From assembly GCF_009910365.1 (NCBI RefSeq), contig NZ_CP036423.1, positions 1,240,001 to 1,304,000 of the forward strand: a DNA stretch of 64,000 nucleotides, read 5' to 3'. The position numbers and the translations under genes were made by a program. Of this stretch, positions 7,148 through 15,733 are shown in pieces. The notes under the pieces were generated by a model, which was given only the letters and a program-made list of their open reading frames with translations, was not told the DNA's origin and did no database searches. Within the stretch, counting starts at the first letter, position 1. Each line of letters begins with the position of its first letter. This stretch comes from Aequoribacter fuscus (GTDB taxonomy: Bacteria; Pseudomonadota; Gammaproteobacteria; Pseudomonadales; Halieaceae).

Positions 7148-9718
7148 ATGAACTTTAGAAAAAAAGTACTAGCGGGGATGTCTTTGTCGTTATTGGCCAC
7201 CGGATACAGCGGTGTTTCAGTGGCGCAAGCATCTGGATTTACCTTGGAAGAGGTTGTTGTTACGGCTCGGAAACGCGCTGAGAACCTGCAAGAAGTGCCG
7301 ATCGCAGTCACTGCTTTGGGCGAAGATACCATCGAAAGAGCGGGTATCGAGCGTGCAGATGATTACATTAGCTTGATTCCCAACGTGACGCTGGTTGATA
7401 CCGCGAACATTGGTGATACGCAGGTCAGCATTCGCGGCATCGTGTCGACGCGCGACGCAGAATCCACTTTCGCCTATGTTGTCGATGGCGTGTTAAGCAC
7501 AAACCCTAATAGCTTTAACGAAGAACTATTCGACGTTCAGCAAATTGAAGTGTTGAAAGGTCCTCAGGGCGCGTTATACGGCCGTAATGCCGTTGCCGGT
7601 GCCATTTTGGTGACTACCAAAAAGCCTTCAAACGAATTTGAAGCTAAGCTCACCGGTGGTGTGGCAAACAACAATGCCACGAAAGTGAGTGGCACGGTCA
7701 GTGGTCCCATCGTTGAAGACTCTGTCTATGGTCGTTTTTCGTTCAGTAACCGAGAAACCGATGGTTTCTACAAGAACACCTTTACGGGGCAGGACGACGC
7801 AGTAGATTTTCTTAAAGATCAAAGCTACCGCGGTCGCGTGATTTGGGATATCAGCGACACGACCAGCCTCGATATCCGAGCTGGATTTAGCAAAGCGGAA
7901 GGTGGCGCGATTAACTTTAACGCGGCTTTTGCCATTCCCCAGTTTGTGGCTGTGTTTGGTAGCCCGACCTTTGCGGTTGACGTAAACGATCAGCCGTTTA
8001 ACTTCGTGTTTAACGTGCCGGGTGAAAACGAACAAGAAACCATGGATCTCGCAATCAAGCTGGATATGGACGCTGGCTTTGCCGATATGACAGCTAGCTT
8101 TTCGTACAATGACCTCGAGGAATACTTGTTGTCCGATGGTACGGCGGCGACGTTCTATGGGTACGAAGTAACACCTGCTTGCTTGGCAGATCGTGCATCA
8201 TTGAATAGTTTTACGAGCGATTTCTTTGGTCCAGCTTTCCAGCCTTTCGGTGTTCTGCCACCTTCCGGTAGTGGGGCTGGTTACGATCCCTTTGCTGATG
8301 GCGCGAACTTTGCCGGTGTATACGGTCCTTATACGCCGTTGAGCTGCGATGGATATCAGTATCAAGAGCGCAATCAGACGGATATGTCGATAGACGTGCG
8401 GTTTACCAGTAAAGAAGATTCAGATGTACGTTGGATTGCCGGTTTTTACGTGGCAGAAATTGAGCGTGAAGTCGTGGTGGCCTACGGTGCCGACACTGGC
8501 GCGGGTTTCTTGCGTCAGCCTTACGTGCCCGCTAATGGCCCGAACCCAACCGATTTGCTGTTTTGGGATGACTTTGACACGTCCGTGGCGTCGGTCTACG
8601 GTCAGGTAGAATTCGACATTAATGACACTATGGAATTGGCCTTTGCCTTACGTTACGACTACGAGTCACGCGACGTCAATAACAAGGTGCCCAACGTGGC
8701 AGGGTCGGGTTTAAACGTGAACTTGCTGGATGGTAATTTCCAAGCCCTGCCGATTAATGCGGCTTTGGTGTCTAACCCTAATGGCATCCCTAGCCGTAGC
8801 GAGTCATTCTCGCAGTTACAGCCCAAGGTCACTTGGAGCTGGCAGGCGAGCGATGAAATCAACGTATACGCCAGCTATGGTGTGGGCTTCCGAAGCGGTG
8901 GCTTTAACTCGGTAGGAACCGAAGATACCTTAAACTTCTGGTTTAACGCAGGCTACGGCGGCCCGGGTGAGGCCGTTGGTGCGGGTATTTCAGTGCCCGA
9001 CGCCTACGATAAAGAGGTCTCTACCAACATCGAATTGGGTGCGAAGGGCGAGTTCATGGATCGTCGCTTGCGCGTTAATGCGGCCTTGTTCCGCACCAAC
9101 GTCGATGACAACCAGTTCTTCGAGTTTTTCGCTGGCCCCTTCGGTTTGCTGCGTAGCGTGACCACGATTGATGAGCTGTACATCGAAGGTTTTGAAGCTG
9201 ACGTGAACTTTGTGTTGAACGAGGAGATTAGCCTGTTCGGCGGAATTGGTCTGATGAGCTCTGAAATTGAAGCAAATCGCCATCGCCCTCTGAGTGTGGG
9301 TAACGATGTGCCTCAGGCGCCGGAAAAAACAGCAACTCTGGGTGCCCAGTACGTCAAGCAGTTGGGTGAGGGTCTGGAGTTGAGCGTTCGTACCGATTGG
9401 CAGTATACCGGCGCTATGTGGTTCCATACGCTGCAAGGTGAAGAATCGCCCACCATCTGGAATGCATTCTTCGGGCCTGGCTTCAACTCGGACTTCCTAG
9501 ATCCAGCGACGGGTTCAAACGCTCAGCGCGACGCCTACGATACGCTCAACTTGCGCATCAGCTTGTCGGGTGAGCAGTGGTCCGTAACCGCGTGGGGCAA
9601 GAACATCACCGATGAACTCTACTTGCAAGAAGTAATTCCTGCGCCTGAGTTTGGTGGTACATTTAACCACCCATCAGCGCAAGCTGCTTACGGTGTGGAC
9701 TTTAGCTACCGCTTCTAA
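7148..9718 (+). CDS. TonB-dependent outer-membrane receptor
   Basis: 856 residues from the ATG at 7148, which has AGGAGG six bases upstream; longer in-frame starts run back into the regulator gene and lack a site. A signal peptide (residues 1 to about 28, ending in VSVAQA) is followed by the TonB-box-like segment LEEVVVTARKRAENLQEVPI. The plug domain contains VLKGPQGALYGRNAVAGAI and the beta barrel ends in the typical terminal FSYRF. The group is the sphingomonad/marine type of TonB receptors that import diverse organics as well as siderophores. It lies directly after the regulator and is closed by a terminator, so it probably imports the substrate of the upstream enzymes; this is inference from position. 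Confidence 0.92.
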   Translation: MNFRKKVLAGMSLSLLATGYSGVSVAQASGFTLEEVVVTARKRAENLQEVPIAVTALGEDTIERAGIERADDYISLIPNVTLVDTANIGDTQVSIRGIVSTRDAESTFAYVVDGVLSTNPNSFNEELFDVQQIEVLKGPQGALYGRNAVAGAILVTTKKPSNEFEAKLTGGVANNNATKVSGTVSGPIVEDSVYGRFSFSNRETDGFYKNTFTGQDDAVDFLKDQSYRGRVIWDISDTTSLDIRAGFSKAEGGAINFNAAFAIPQFVAVFGSPTFAVDVNDQPFNFVFNVPGENEQETMDLAIKLDMDAGFADMTASFSYNDLEEYLLSDGTAATFYGYEVTPACLADRASLNSFTSDFFGPAFQPFGVLPPSGSGAGYDPFADGANFAGVYGPYTPLSCDGYQYQERNQTDMSIDVRFTSKEDSDVRWIAGFYVAEIEREVVVAYGADTGAGFLRQPYVPANGPNPTDLLFWDDFDTSVASVYGQVEFDINDTMELAFALRYDYESRDVNNKVPNVAGSGLNVNLLDGNFQALPINAALVSNPNGIPSRSESFSQLQPKVTWSWQASDEINVYASYGVGFRSGGFNSVGTEDTLNFWFNAGYGGPGEAVGAGISVPDAYDKEVSTNIELGAKGEFMDRRLRVNAALFRTNVDDNQFFEFFAGPFGLLRSVTTIDELYIEGFEADVNFVLNEEISLFGGIGLMSSEIEANRHRPLSVGNDVPQAPEKTATLGAQYVKQLGEGLELSVRTDWQYTGAMWFHTLQGEESPTIWNAFFGPGFNSDFLDPATGSNAQRDAYDTLNLRISLSGEQWSVTAWGKNITDELYLQEVIPAPEFGGTFNHPSAQAAYGVDFSYRF

Positions 9719-9735
9719 GCAAGACAGCGAATATC

Positions 9736-9761
9736 AGCCCGCCTCGGCGGGCTTTTTTTTT
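9736..9761 (+). terminator. Rho-independent terminator after the TonB receptor
   Basis: A GC-rich hairpin AGCCCGC-CTCG-GCGGGCT (stem 9736-9742 with 9747-9753) is followed directly by a run of nine T. It lies 17 bases after the receptor stop codon and closes the catabolic operon. The rest of 9762-9934 shows no gene. Confidence 0.92.
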
Positions 9762-9934
9762 GCCCGCCAGATTTTGGTGTTCGAGACCTTACAAGAACAC
9801 GTGTTGTGGGGCTATAAGTTAACCCAGGTCCCTTGGTGTGAATCATGTGCTTGCCTGAACACGAGCTGTGCACCTGCTCTCAACAGTGCTTACTAGGCGT
9901 TAGAGTGTTTGGCGATGAAGAGGGGAGAAGGGAC

Positions 9935-9957
9935 AGGCCACCGCAGTGCGATGGCCT
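9935..9957 (-). terminator. Hairpin at the 3' end of the P450 gene
   Basis: A ten-pair stem (one G-T pair) with a three-base loop lies eight bases past the P450 stop codon on the minus strand. There is no T run after it, so it is either a weak terminator or a 3'-end stabilising structure. Confidence 0.4.
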
Positions 9958-9965
9958 AAAAGCGC

Positions 9966-11234
9966 CTAGGCTTTTTTGTGCAGTACGACGGGTAGTTCGG
10001 TAATACCTCGGACGAACACGCTAAGCCCTCGTTTTGCTTCACCGACGACTTCGACGCGGTCAAAGCGAGCGAGGATTTCTTCCCACAGGATTTTAAGCTG
10101 CATCTCCGCCAGACGGTTGCCCATACAGCGGTGAATACCAAACCCGAATGCTAGGTGGCGCCGCAGATTGTCTCGGTTCAGATTAAACTGGTCGGCGTTG
10201 GGGAACACGCTTTCATCGCGATTACCCGAGATGTACCACATAACGACTTTGTCGCCAGCTTTGATGGTTTTGCCGGCAAGTACGGTGTCCATTTTGGCTT
10301 TGCGGCGCATATGTGCCAGCGGTGTTTGCCAGCGAATGGTCTCACTGACCATGCTTTCGATGAAACCTTGATCGGCTTTAACCTGTGCAAATTGCTCAGG
10401 GTTTTCGTGCATGGCGAGCACGCTCGATGACATGGTATTACGGGTGGTGTCGTTGCCGCCCACAATCAGAAGAATCAGGTTGCCCAGATATTCCATCATA
10501 TCCATGTTTTTGGTGCTTTCACCGTGCGCAAGCATCGAGACAAAGTCAAACTTCGGGGGTTGGTTCACACGCTCGTTCCAAAGTTCAATAAATCGCGTGG
10601 CGCATTCTAATAGCTCGGCTTTGCGATGCTCTTCCGTTTCTACGATTCCGGTGCCAGGCGTTGCCGTTGCCACATCTGACCATCGTTTTAAGCGGGCCCG
10701 TTCCTCGTAAGGAAAATCGAACAAAGTTGCCAGCATGCGGGTTGTGAGTTCAACCGATACTTTTTCTACCCAGTCGAATTCTTCGCCGACGGGCAGCTCG
10801 TCCAGTACGGATTGAGTGCGCTCACGAATGAGCTTCTCGAAGTTGGGCAAGTTGGCTGGTCCGACAACAGGTGCGACCTCACGACGTTGCTGGTCGTGTT
10901 TGGGACGATCCATAGCGATAAACATGGGTAAATCGAAATCTTCCAGAGGTTCGCCGATGGTGATTATGGGCTCTGAGGAGAACACATCGTGCGCTAAGTC
11001 GACGGCCATAATATCTTCATAGCGCGTCACTGACCAATAGGGACCAAAATTGGAGTCTTCGGTGTAGTGCACGGGGTCGTCGGCTCGGAGTCTCGCAAAC
11101 CAAGGTAATTCTTTGCCTGCCTCGAACAGGAAGGGGTTGGCCGGGTCCACCTCGTCGATAGGGAGTGTGAACGGGTCAACTGCGACCGCGTCACGCGGGA
11201 AATTATTAATATCTTCGAATTTTCTTTCAGCCAT
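9966..11234 (-). CDS. Cytochrome P450, CYP153-like
   Basis: 422 residues from the ATG at 11234, chosen because GGAGGT lies four bases upstream; an ATG four codons earlier lacks such spacing. P450 landmarks are clear: the I-helix GGNDTTRN, the ExxR motif in ETIRWQTPLAHMRR, and the heme loop FGFGIHRCMG with the axial Cys at about residue 370. The segments RWQTPLAHMRR and VVMWYISGNRD are typical of the CYP153 family, soluble bacterial terminal hydroxylases of alkanes and fatty acids. CYP153 enzymes need a ferredoxin and ferredoxin reductase, and none is encoded nearby. The gene stands alone, divergent from the DUF393 operon. Another family with a similar core (steroid-oxidising P450s) is a less likely alternative. 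Confidence 0.85.
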   Translation of the reverse strand: MAERKFEDINNFPRDAVAVDPFTLPIDEVDPANPFLFEAGKELPWFARLRADDPVHYTEDSNFGPYWSVTRYEDIMAVDLAHDVFSSEPIITIGEPLEDFDLPMFIAMDRPKHDQQRREVAPVVGPANLPNFEKLIRERTQSVLDELPVGEEFDWVEKVSVELTTRMLATLFDFPYEERARLKRWSDVATATPGTGIVETEEHRKAELLECATRFIELWNERVNQPPKFDFVSMLAHGESTKNMDMMEYLGNLILLIVGGNDTTRNTMSSSVLAMHENPEQFAQVKADQGFIESMVSETIRWQTPLAHMRRKAKMDTVLAGKTIKAGDKVVMWYISGNRDESVFPNADQFNLNRDNLRRHLAFGFGIHRCMGNRLAEMQLKILWEEILARFDRVEVVGEAKRGLSVFVRGITELPVVLHKKA

Positions 11235-11361
11235 TGTTACCTCCATGAGTAGGCAATGATCTTTACTGTTAGTGGTGCTTACTTGAGTCTAAACCCAGTC
11301 ATCGGCCATTTATAGGTCTGTTTGCGCCAATCGTGCGTATAGCCTTGCAAATGGAGGAACT

Positions 11362-11718
11362 ATGTCAGCGGTGCTTTATTACGACGGTTTGTGCCCTTTG
11401 TGTGCGAAAGAGATGCGCATACTGCGGCGCTTGAAGACAGAATCATTGCAGCTTGTCGATATCCACGCAGCAAATTTGAGCGAAGATGAGAAGGCAAAGC
11501 GGTTACAGGTTTTACACTTGGAAATAGCCCCCGGAGACTACCTGCTTGGTGTAGAGGCGTCGGTGGCGGCGTGGTCATATACTTCTGTTGGTTGGGTCCT
11601 TCGTCCTTTACAGTGGCGCGTTTTTGCGCCGCTGGTGAAAGCCATTTACGCGCGTTGGGCTAAGCGGCGTTACGAAAAATTGTACGGCTGTTCTGCCGAC
11701 TTAGGTTGCGAGAGATAA
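11362..11718 (+). CDS. DUF393 / DCC-family thiol-disulfide oxidoreductase-like protein
   Basis: 118 residues. It opens with YYDGLCPLCAKEM, the DxxCxxC signature of the DCC (DUF393) family, a thioredoxin-like group thought to act in thiol-disulfide exchange. No signal peptide is visible. It is the first gene of a tight three-gene unit (one base to the SDR gene; the SDR and flavin reductase genes overlap). ATG 11362 is preceded by GGAGGAAC. The substrate is unknown. Confidence 0.8.
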   Translation: MSAVLYYDGLCPLCAKEMRILRRLKTESLQLVDIHAANLSEDEKAKRLQVLHLEIAPGDYLLGVEASVAAWSYTSVGWVLRPLQWRVFAPLVKAIYARWAKRRYEKLYGCSADLGCER

Positions 11719-11719
11719 T

Positions 11720-12430
11720 ATGGATGCGCGTGACTACGTGATAGTCGGTTACGGCGGTATTGGCTCGGGTGTACTAGAGCAAATCTTGCAGTGTGCCGAG
11801 GTTGAAAAAGTTGTTGTCTTGTCTCGGTCAGCGCATCGTCATGCGGATGCGCGTGTGCAGTTCCGGCAAGGGGATGTGAGTTGTGCTGAGAGCCTCGCTC
11901 ACGTATTTGCTGAGGTGTCGAGTCCTTGCTGTGTGATCAATACGATCGGGCTTTTGCACGGGGATAACATCTTGCCAGAGAAGCGTTTGGCAGATGTGCG
12001 CAAAGAGGCATTGCTGCGCTCGATAGAGGTCAATACTTATTCAACCATTGCGCTTGCGCAGGCGATTGAGCAGAACTTTTCGCGCAAACAGGCTGTCAGT
12101 CTAGTGGCACTCTCTGCGCGGGTGGGGTCGATCGGTGATAATAGATTGGGCGGGTGGCTAAGTTACCGAGTCTCGAAGGCAGCATTGAATATGGCGATTC
12201 GCACGGTCAGCGTGGAATGGCGGCGAACGCGTCCTCTTAACGTGGTAGTTGCGTATCATCCAGGGACGGTCGATACCGGTTTGTCACAGCCATTTCAGGG
12301 GTCGGTACCCGAGGGGAAACTGTTCAGTCGCGAGCAGGCCGGCAACTATTTGCTGGATGTGATTAACCAATTAGAGGCCGATGACAGCGGCTCATTTAAG
12401 GCTTGGGATGGGAGTGATATAGCGTGGTAG
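11720..12430 (+). CDS. Short-chain dehydrogenase/reductase (SDR), CsgA-like
   Basis: 236 residues. The N-terminal nucleotide loop is VGYGGIGSGVLEQ, a variant of the SDR GxxxGxG motif. The catalytic Ser and Tyr-x-x-x-Lys are at SARVGS and SYRVSKAAL. A PGTVDTGLSQPF segment follows, as in C-factor/CsgA-type SDRs. It lies one base after the DUF393 gene and its 3' end overlaps the flavin reductase start, so all three are probably co-translated. Substrate unknown. Confidence 0.85.
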   Translation: MDARDYVIVGYGGIGSGVLEQILQCAEVEKVVVLSRSAHRHADARVQFRQGDVSCAESLAHVFAEVSSPCCVINTIGLLHGDNILPEKRLADVRKEALLRSIEVNTYSTIALAQAIEQNFSRKQAVSLVALSARVGSIGDNRLGGWLSYRVSKAALNMAIRTVSVEWRRTRPLNVVVAYHPGTVDTGLSQPFQGSVPEGKLFSREQAGNYLLDVINQLEADDSGSFKAWDGSDIAW

Positions 12431-13044
12431 GGCAATGGTACGACAGTGAAGCAATTGCAAGTTGGGAGCAACGGTTCAGGGCCTCATTGATCAATAGTAT
12501 AAGTGGCTACAAGCCCGCAAATTTGATTGGTACGGATGACGCGACGTCGGGTGAGAACTTGGCGATTATGAGCTCGGTGGTACACTTAGGTGCTGCACCG
12601 CCCTTGCTAGGACTCGTCATACGCCCTGATAGCGTTGACCGTCATACACTACGCAACATTCGCAGTAGTGGCTGTTATACGATTAATCACGTTGCCAGCG
12701 ATTATTTCAAAGCGGCACATCAGACGGCCGCGCGCTACCCCGATGAAGTCTCAGAGTTTGATGCCGTCGGGCTAACACCGCAACGCCTTTCCGATTTTGC
12801 GGCCCCGTTTGTCGCAGAGGCTCCGATCAAAATCGGACTCGAACTGCGGCAAGAAATACCCATTGAGCTTAATGGCACGCACTTTATCATCGGCGAAGTG
12901 GTTCATTTGTTTGTTGGCGATTCCTTGGTCAGTGACCAAGGCGATCTCGATTTGGAAAAGGCGGGCGTGGTGGCATTGTCTGGATTAGACCGGTATTACC
13001 GTACCGAATTCATCGACAAATTACCTTACGCGAAACCGACGTAA
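12424..13044 (+). CDS. Flavin reductase-like FMN-binding protein
   Basis: 206 residues with a GTG start that overlaps the SDR stop by seven bases. The N-terminal SGYKPANLIGT and the SSVVHLGAAPPLLGLVIRP region match the split-barrel flavin reductase (DIM6/NTAB) family, which binds FMN and reduces flavin or acts in small-molecule redox reactions. Together with the DUF393 and SDR genes it forms a redox-themed operon with no evident pathway. Confidence 0.75.
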   Translation: MVGQWYDSEAIASWEQRFRASLINSISGYKPANLIGTDDATSGENLAIMSSVVHLGAAPPLLGLVIRPDSVDRHTLRNIRSSGCYTINHVASDYFKAAHQTAARYPDEVSEFDAVGLTPQRLSDFAAPFVAEAPIKIGLELRQEIPIELNGTHFIIGEVVHLFVGDSLVSDQGDLDLEKAGVVALSGLDRYYRTEFIDKLPYAKPT

Positions 13045-13106
13045 AAAAATTGATGGTGCAGTGATCCGCCCACAGACTCGCGGCGTAACTACACCAAGTT
13101 CCCTAC

Positions 13107-13145
13107 AGCCATCTCATCCACCCCCCCCTTTTTTGAGAGATGGCT
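13107..13145 (+). repeat. Inverted repeat with a C9/T6 loop
   Basis: AGCCATCTC (13107-13115) pairs exactly with GAGATGGCT (13137-13145). The loop contains a run of C followed by a run of T. It lies between the flavin reductase stop and the next terminator hairpin, so it may be the first of two tandem terminators or a folded 3' end. Confidence 0.6.
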
Positions 13146-13149
13146 TTGT

Positions 13150-13174
13150 ACCCCGGCGATGCCGGGGTTTTTTT
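13150..13174 (+). terminator. Rho-independent terminator after the DUF393-SDR-flavin reductase operon
   Basis: The stem ACCCCGGC-GAT-GCCGGGGT (13150-13168) is followed by seven T (13168-13174). It ends only a few bases before the ribosome site (CAGGAG) of the lipoprotein gene, so the lipoprotein transcript either starts very close to its ORF or depends on read-through. Confidence 0.92.
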
Positions 13175-13188
13175 GTCAGGAGTTCAGT

Positions 13189-13716
13189 ATGAAAACCCTG
13201 CTTGTTGTGTTAGCCATGTTGTTGTCAGCGTGTAGCAGCGTTGGCGTCGATCACTATGCCAACAATCAACCCGTGTTTATCGCCACTGAATTTTTCAACG
13301 GGCGCTTGGTGGCGCACGGTATGCTTAAAGACTTTAAGGGCCAAGTAACACGTCGATTTGTTGCCGATATTGATGCTTATTGGAATGACGAAGGGGTGGG
13401 TACCCTAGACGAACATTTTACGTTTGATGACGGTGAAAAACAGCGTCGAGTCTGGACTTTAACGCCCGACGGATCGGGGTCATACATTGGGACTGCGGGC
13501 GATGTGGTTGGACCGGCGCAGTTGAAGTTTGCCGGCAACAGCCTCTTTTTGGAGTATGTTTTGCGCATACCCTATGGAGACGGCACCCTGGATTTGACTG
13601 TTGATGACCGAATGTACCTCATTGACGAGGCGACTCTGCTGAACGAGTCGGCGTTACGTAAATTTGGTATTAAGGTGGGTGAGCTTACCCTCGTTATTCG
13701 GAAGGACCCTCGGTAA
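13189..13716 (+). CDS. DUF3833 family lipoprotein
   Basis: 175 residues from the ATG at 13189, seven bases behind CAGGAG; an upstream in-frame start would begin inside the terminator. The N-terminus is a lipoprotein signal with lipobox LLSACSS, so Cys18 or so would be lipidated. The rest matches DUF3833 (FNGRLVAHGMLKDFKG near the start; DDRMYLIDEATLLNES late), a family of envelope lipoproteins of unknown function. Its stop overlaps the ATG of the DUF3429 gene, forming a two-gene unit. Confidence 0.85.
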   Translation: MKTLLVVLAMLLSACSSVGVDHYANNQPVFIATEFFNGRLVAHGMLKDFKGQVTRRFVADIDAYWNDEGVGTLDEHFTFDDGEKQRRVWTLTPDGSGSYIGTAGDVVGPAQLKFAGNSLFLEYVLRIPYGDGTLDLTVDDRMYLIDEATLLNESALRKFGIKVGELTLVIRKDPR

Positions 13717-14144
13717 TGCCGCGAGCGAGTTGGCTGCTGGGGTTAGCAGGGCTTATACCTTTCGTTGCGGGACTGTTGGCATTTATCTATCTAGAAGATT
13801 ACCCAAAAACGCTTGGGCAACACACGTTTTTGCTGTACTCGCTTGCGATTATCTCGTTTTTGGCGGGCACTACCTGGGGGTGGGCGCAAGCCGCGCGTCC
13901 CCGTGATGGGGGTATTCAACTCTTGGTGAGCAATGGCATCGTGATTTTTGCGGTTCTCGCCATGTTAACGGCTAATCCGTTTTGGGCTCTAATTTTGCTT
14001 GCCGCAGCGTATTTAGTATTTTTGGGCTACGAGCGCCGAGTGCTTGAGCAAACAAACGATTATCGCCGCATGCGAGCCACACTGACCCTGTTGGTGGTAG
14101 CGCTGCATGGCGTCATGGTTACGGCACTTTCCTTAGACGCCTAA
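13716..14144 (+). CDS. DUF3429 family inner-membrane protein
   Basis: 142 residues, mostly hydrophobic, with about four or five membrane segments (residues 5-25, 35-55, 65-90, 90-105 and 118-140). The opening PRASWLLGLAGLIPFVAG and the central ISFLAGTTWGWAQ match DUF3429. Function unknown. It is translationally coupled to the DUF3833 lipoprotein gene (TAATG overlap) and converges with selO, whose last codons it overlaps by four bases. Confidence 0.8.
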   Translation: MPRASWLLGLAGLIPFVAGLLAFIYLEDYPKTLGQHTFLLYSLAIISFLAGTTWGWAQAARPRDGGIQLLVSNGIVIFAVLAMLTANPFWALILLAAAYLVFLGYERRVLEQTNDYRRMRATLTLLVVALHGVMVTALSLDA

Positions 14145-15580
14145 GTGCCGCAAAAGGTTCTGCCAAGCCATTCGCCCGGTTCTGGGCCACGAAGATCCTC
14201 GACACTGAGATCTTGCAGTGAAGGTCTTGAGGTGTAAAGCCTAAATAGTCTCGAGGTTTCTGTGTTGCTACCAAGCTCGGCGCTTTCAATGGCCGCTTCA
14301 ATTTGGTGGTTTCTGGGTATGATGAGCGGGTTGCTTGCGTCACCCTGCCACTGGCCCTGCTCGAACGCGGACTCGTTCCAGTAGCGCTCAAGGCTTGCGT
14401 GCTGCGGTAACGCGCTCCGAACCAAATGTATACGGTCACGGTCGTCTTTTGATAGCGCCTCAATCAGTGCAAAGCTCAGAGTAAAGTCTAGCGATTGCTC
14501 CTCTAGAAAGTTAAGGAAGGGCTCGATAGTGCTCTGATACACGCTGTGGTCTTCACGTAGCCCGAGTTTGGCGGCAAAGAGTGAATTTCGATGCGTCTCA
14601 AAAGTCGGCTCAAAGGTACGTAAAATGGCTTCGGCCTCGGCGACTTTGTGGTCATCGGTGCCGGGCCAAATGGGTAGCAAAGCTTCTGCTAAGCGCGCTA
14701 GGTTCCACAAGGCGATATTCGGTTGCTGCGCGTAGCGGTACCGCCCACCGGTATCAATTGAAGAGAATACCTGCTGCCACGCAAACGCATCCTGGAATGC
14801 ACAGGGCCCGTAATCGAGTGTCAATCCGCCAATTGACATGTTGTCGGTATTCATGACGCCATGAACAAATCCAATCGACATCCATTTAGCGACTAATTGA
14901 GCGGTGCGTTCCGTGACCAGTTTCAGTAAGTGTTGCGGTGTTTGGAGCTCTGCGGCTACCTGCGGATAATGTCGTGCAAAGGCCAAGGCCGTCAGTGCGT
15001 TCAATGCCTCTTCATCTTGTCGCGCCGCGGCGAATTGGAATGATCCAAAACGGAGATGACTGGGCGCGACCCTCACGAGAATGCCTCCGGGTTGTAAGCG
15101 GTCTCGGATAACAGTGTCGCCTGTTCGCAAAGCCATTAAGGCGCGCGTCGTGGGTACGCCTAGCGCATGCATTGCTTCACTGACTAAATACTCTCGAATC
15201 ACGGGCCCGAGTGCCGAGCGGCCATCACCTCCACGTGAATAGGGCGTGGGCCCAGCACCTTTTAGCTGGATTTCCTGTACTTGGCCATTATGGTTTATGG
15301 TCTCACCGAGCAGGAGTGCGCGCCCATCGCCGAGTTGAGGGTTGTATTGACCAAATTGGAATCCGGCATACACGGTGGCTACCGACGTGTAGTCAGTAGA
15401 TTTGGCGTTGCCAGAAAAAAAGTCGAGGCCTTCATTTGACAACATCCATTCATGGTTTAGGCCAAGCTGCTCCCCAAGAAACTCGTTAACCGCCAAGAAG
15501 TGGGGTGCCGAAACTGGCGATGGGGCGCATCGATGGTACAGCTGTTCGGGTAATCGCTGGTAAGACTGCTTCAGTTTCAT
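14141..15580 (-). CDS. selO: Protein adenylyltransferase SelO (YdiU family)
   Basis: 479 residues from the ATG at 15580, matching the usual 478 or so. A TTG 48 bases further upstream is possible but would add an unconserved tail. SelO is a pseudokinase-fold enzyme that transfers AMP to hydroxyl side chains of proteins, linked to redox stress. Visible signatures are KGAGPTPYSRGGDGRS, VHGVMNTDNMSIGG and LDYGPCAFQD, the latter two carrying the metal-binding Asn and Asp. The protein ends in TFCGT: a Cys three residues from the C-terminus, at the place where animal SelO has selenocysteine. It stands as a single gene with 207 or more bases to the divergent oxidoreductase operon. Confidence 0.92.
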   Translation of the reverse strand: MKLKQSYQRLPEQLYHRCAPSPVSAPHFLAVNEFLGEQLGLNHEWMLSNEGLDFFSGNAKSTDYTSVATVYAGFQFGQYNPQLGDGRALLLGETINHNGQVQEIQLKGAGPTPYSRGGDGRSALGPVIREYLVSEAMHALGVPTTRALMALRTGDTVIRDRLQPGGILVRVAPSHLRFGSFQFAAARQDEEALNALTALAFARHYPQVAAELQTPQHLLKLVTERTAQLVAKWMSIGFVHGVMNTDNMSIGGLTLDYGPCAFQDAFAWQQVFSSIDTGGRYRYAQQPNIALWNLARLAEALLPIWPGTDDHKVAEAEAILRTFEPTFETHRNSLFAAKLGLREDHSVYQSTIEPFLNFLEEQSLDFTLSFALIEALSKDDRDRIHLVRSALPQHASLERYWNESAFEQGQWQGDASNPLIIPRNHQIEAAIESAELGSNTETSRLFRLYTSRPSLQDLSVEDLRGPEPGEWLGRTFCGT

Positions 15581-15733
15581 GGAGGCGTTTCCATCGTTGT
15601 GGCTCAAGATTGGAAATAGTAAGGACAAAGCGTGTCTGTATAAAGACTGTTTTACTATTTCTGAACACGCTCTTCATACATTGTGTGGGTCAATGTTGCA
15701 CAAAAAGCGATCATAAGGGGTGTAAAACAGATA

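Noticed and set aside
9651-9896. 81-codon frame over the end of the TonB receptor gene and its terminator.
   Set aside because: It runs through the terminator hairpin in another frame, with no ribosome site or recognisable product.
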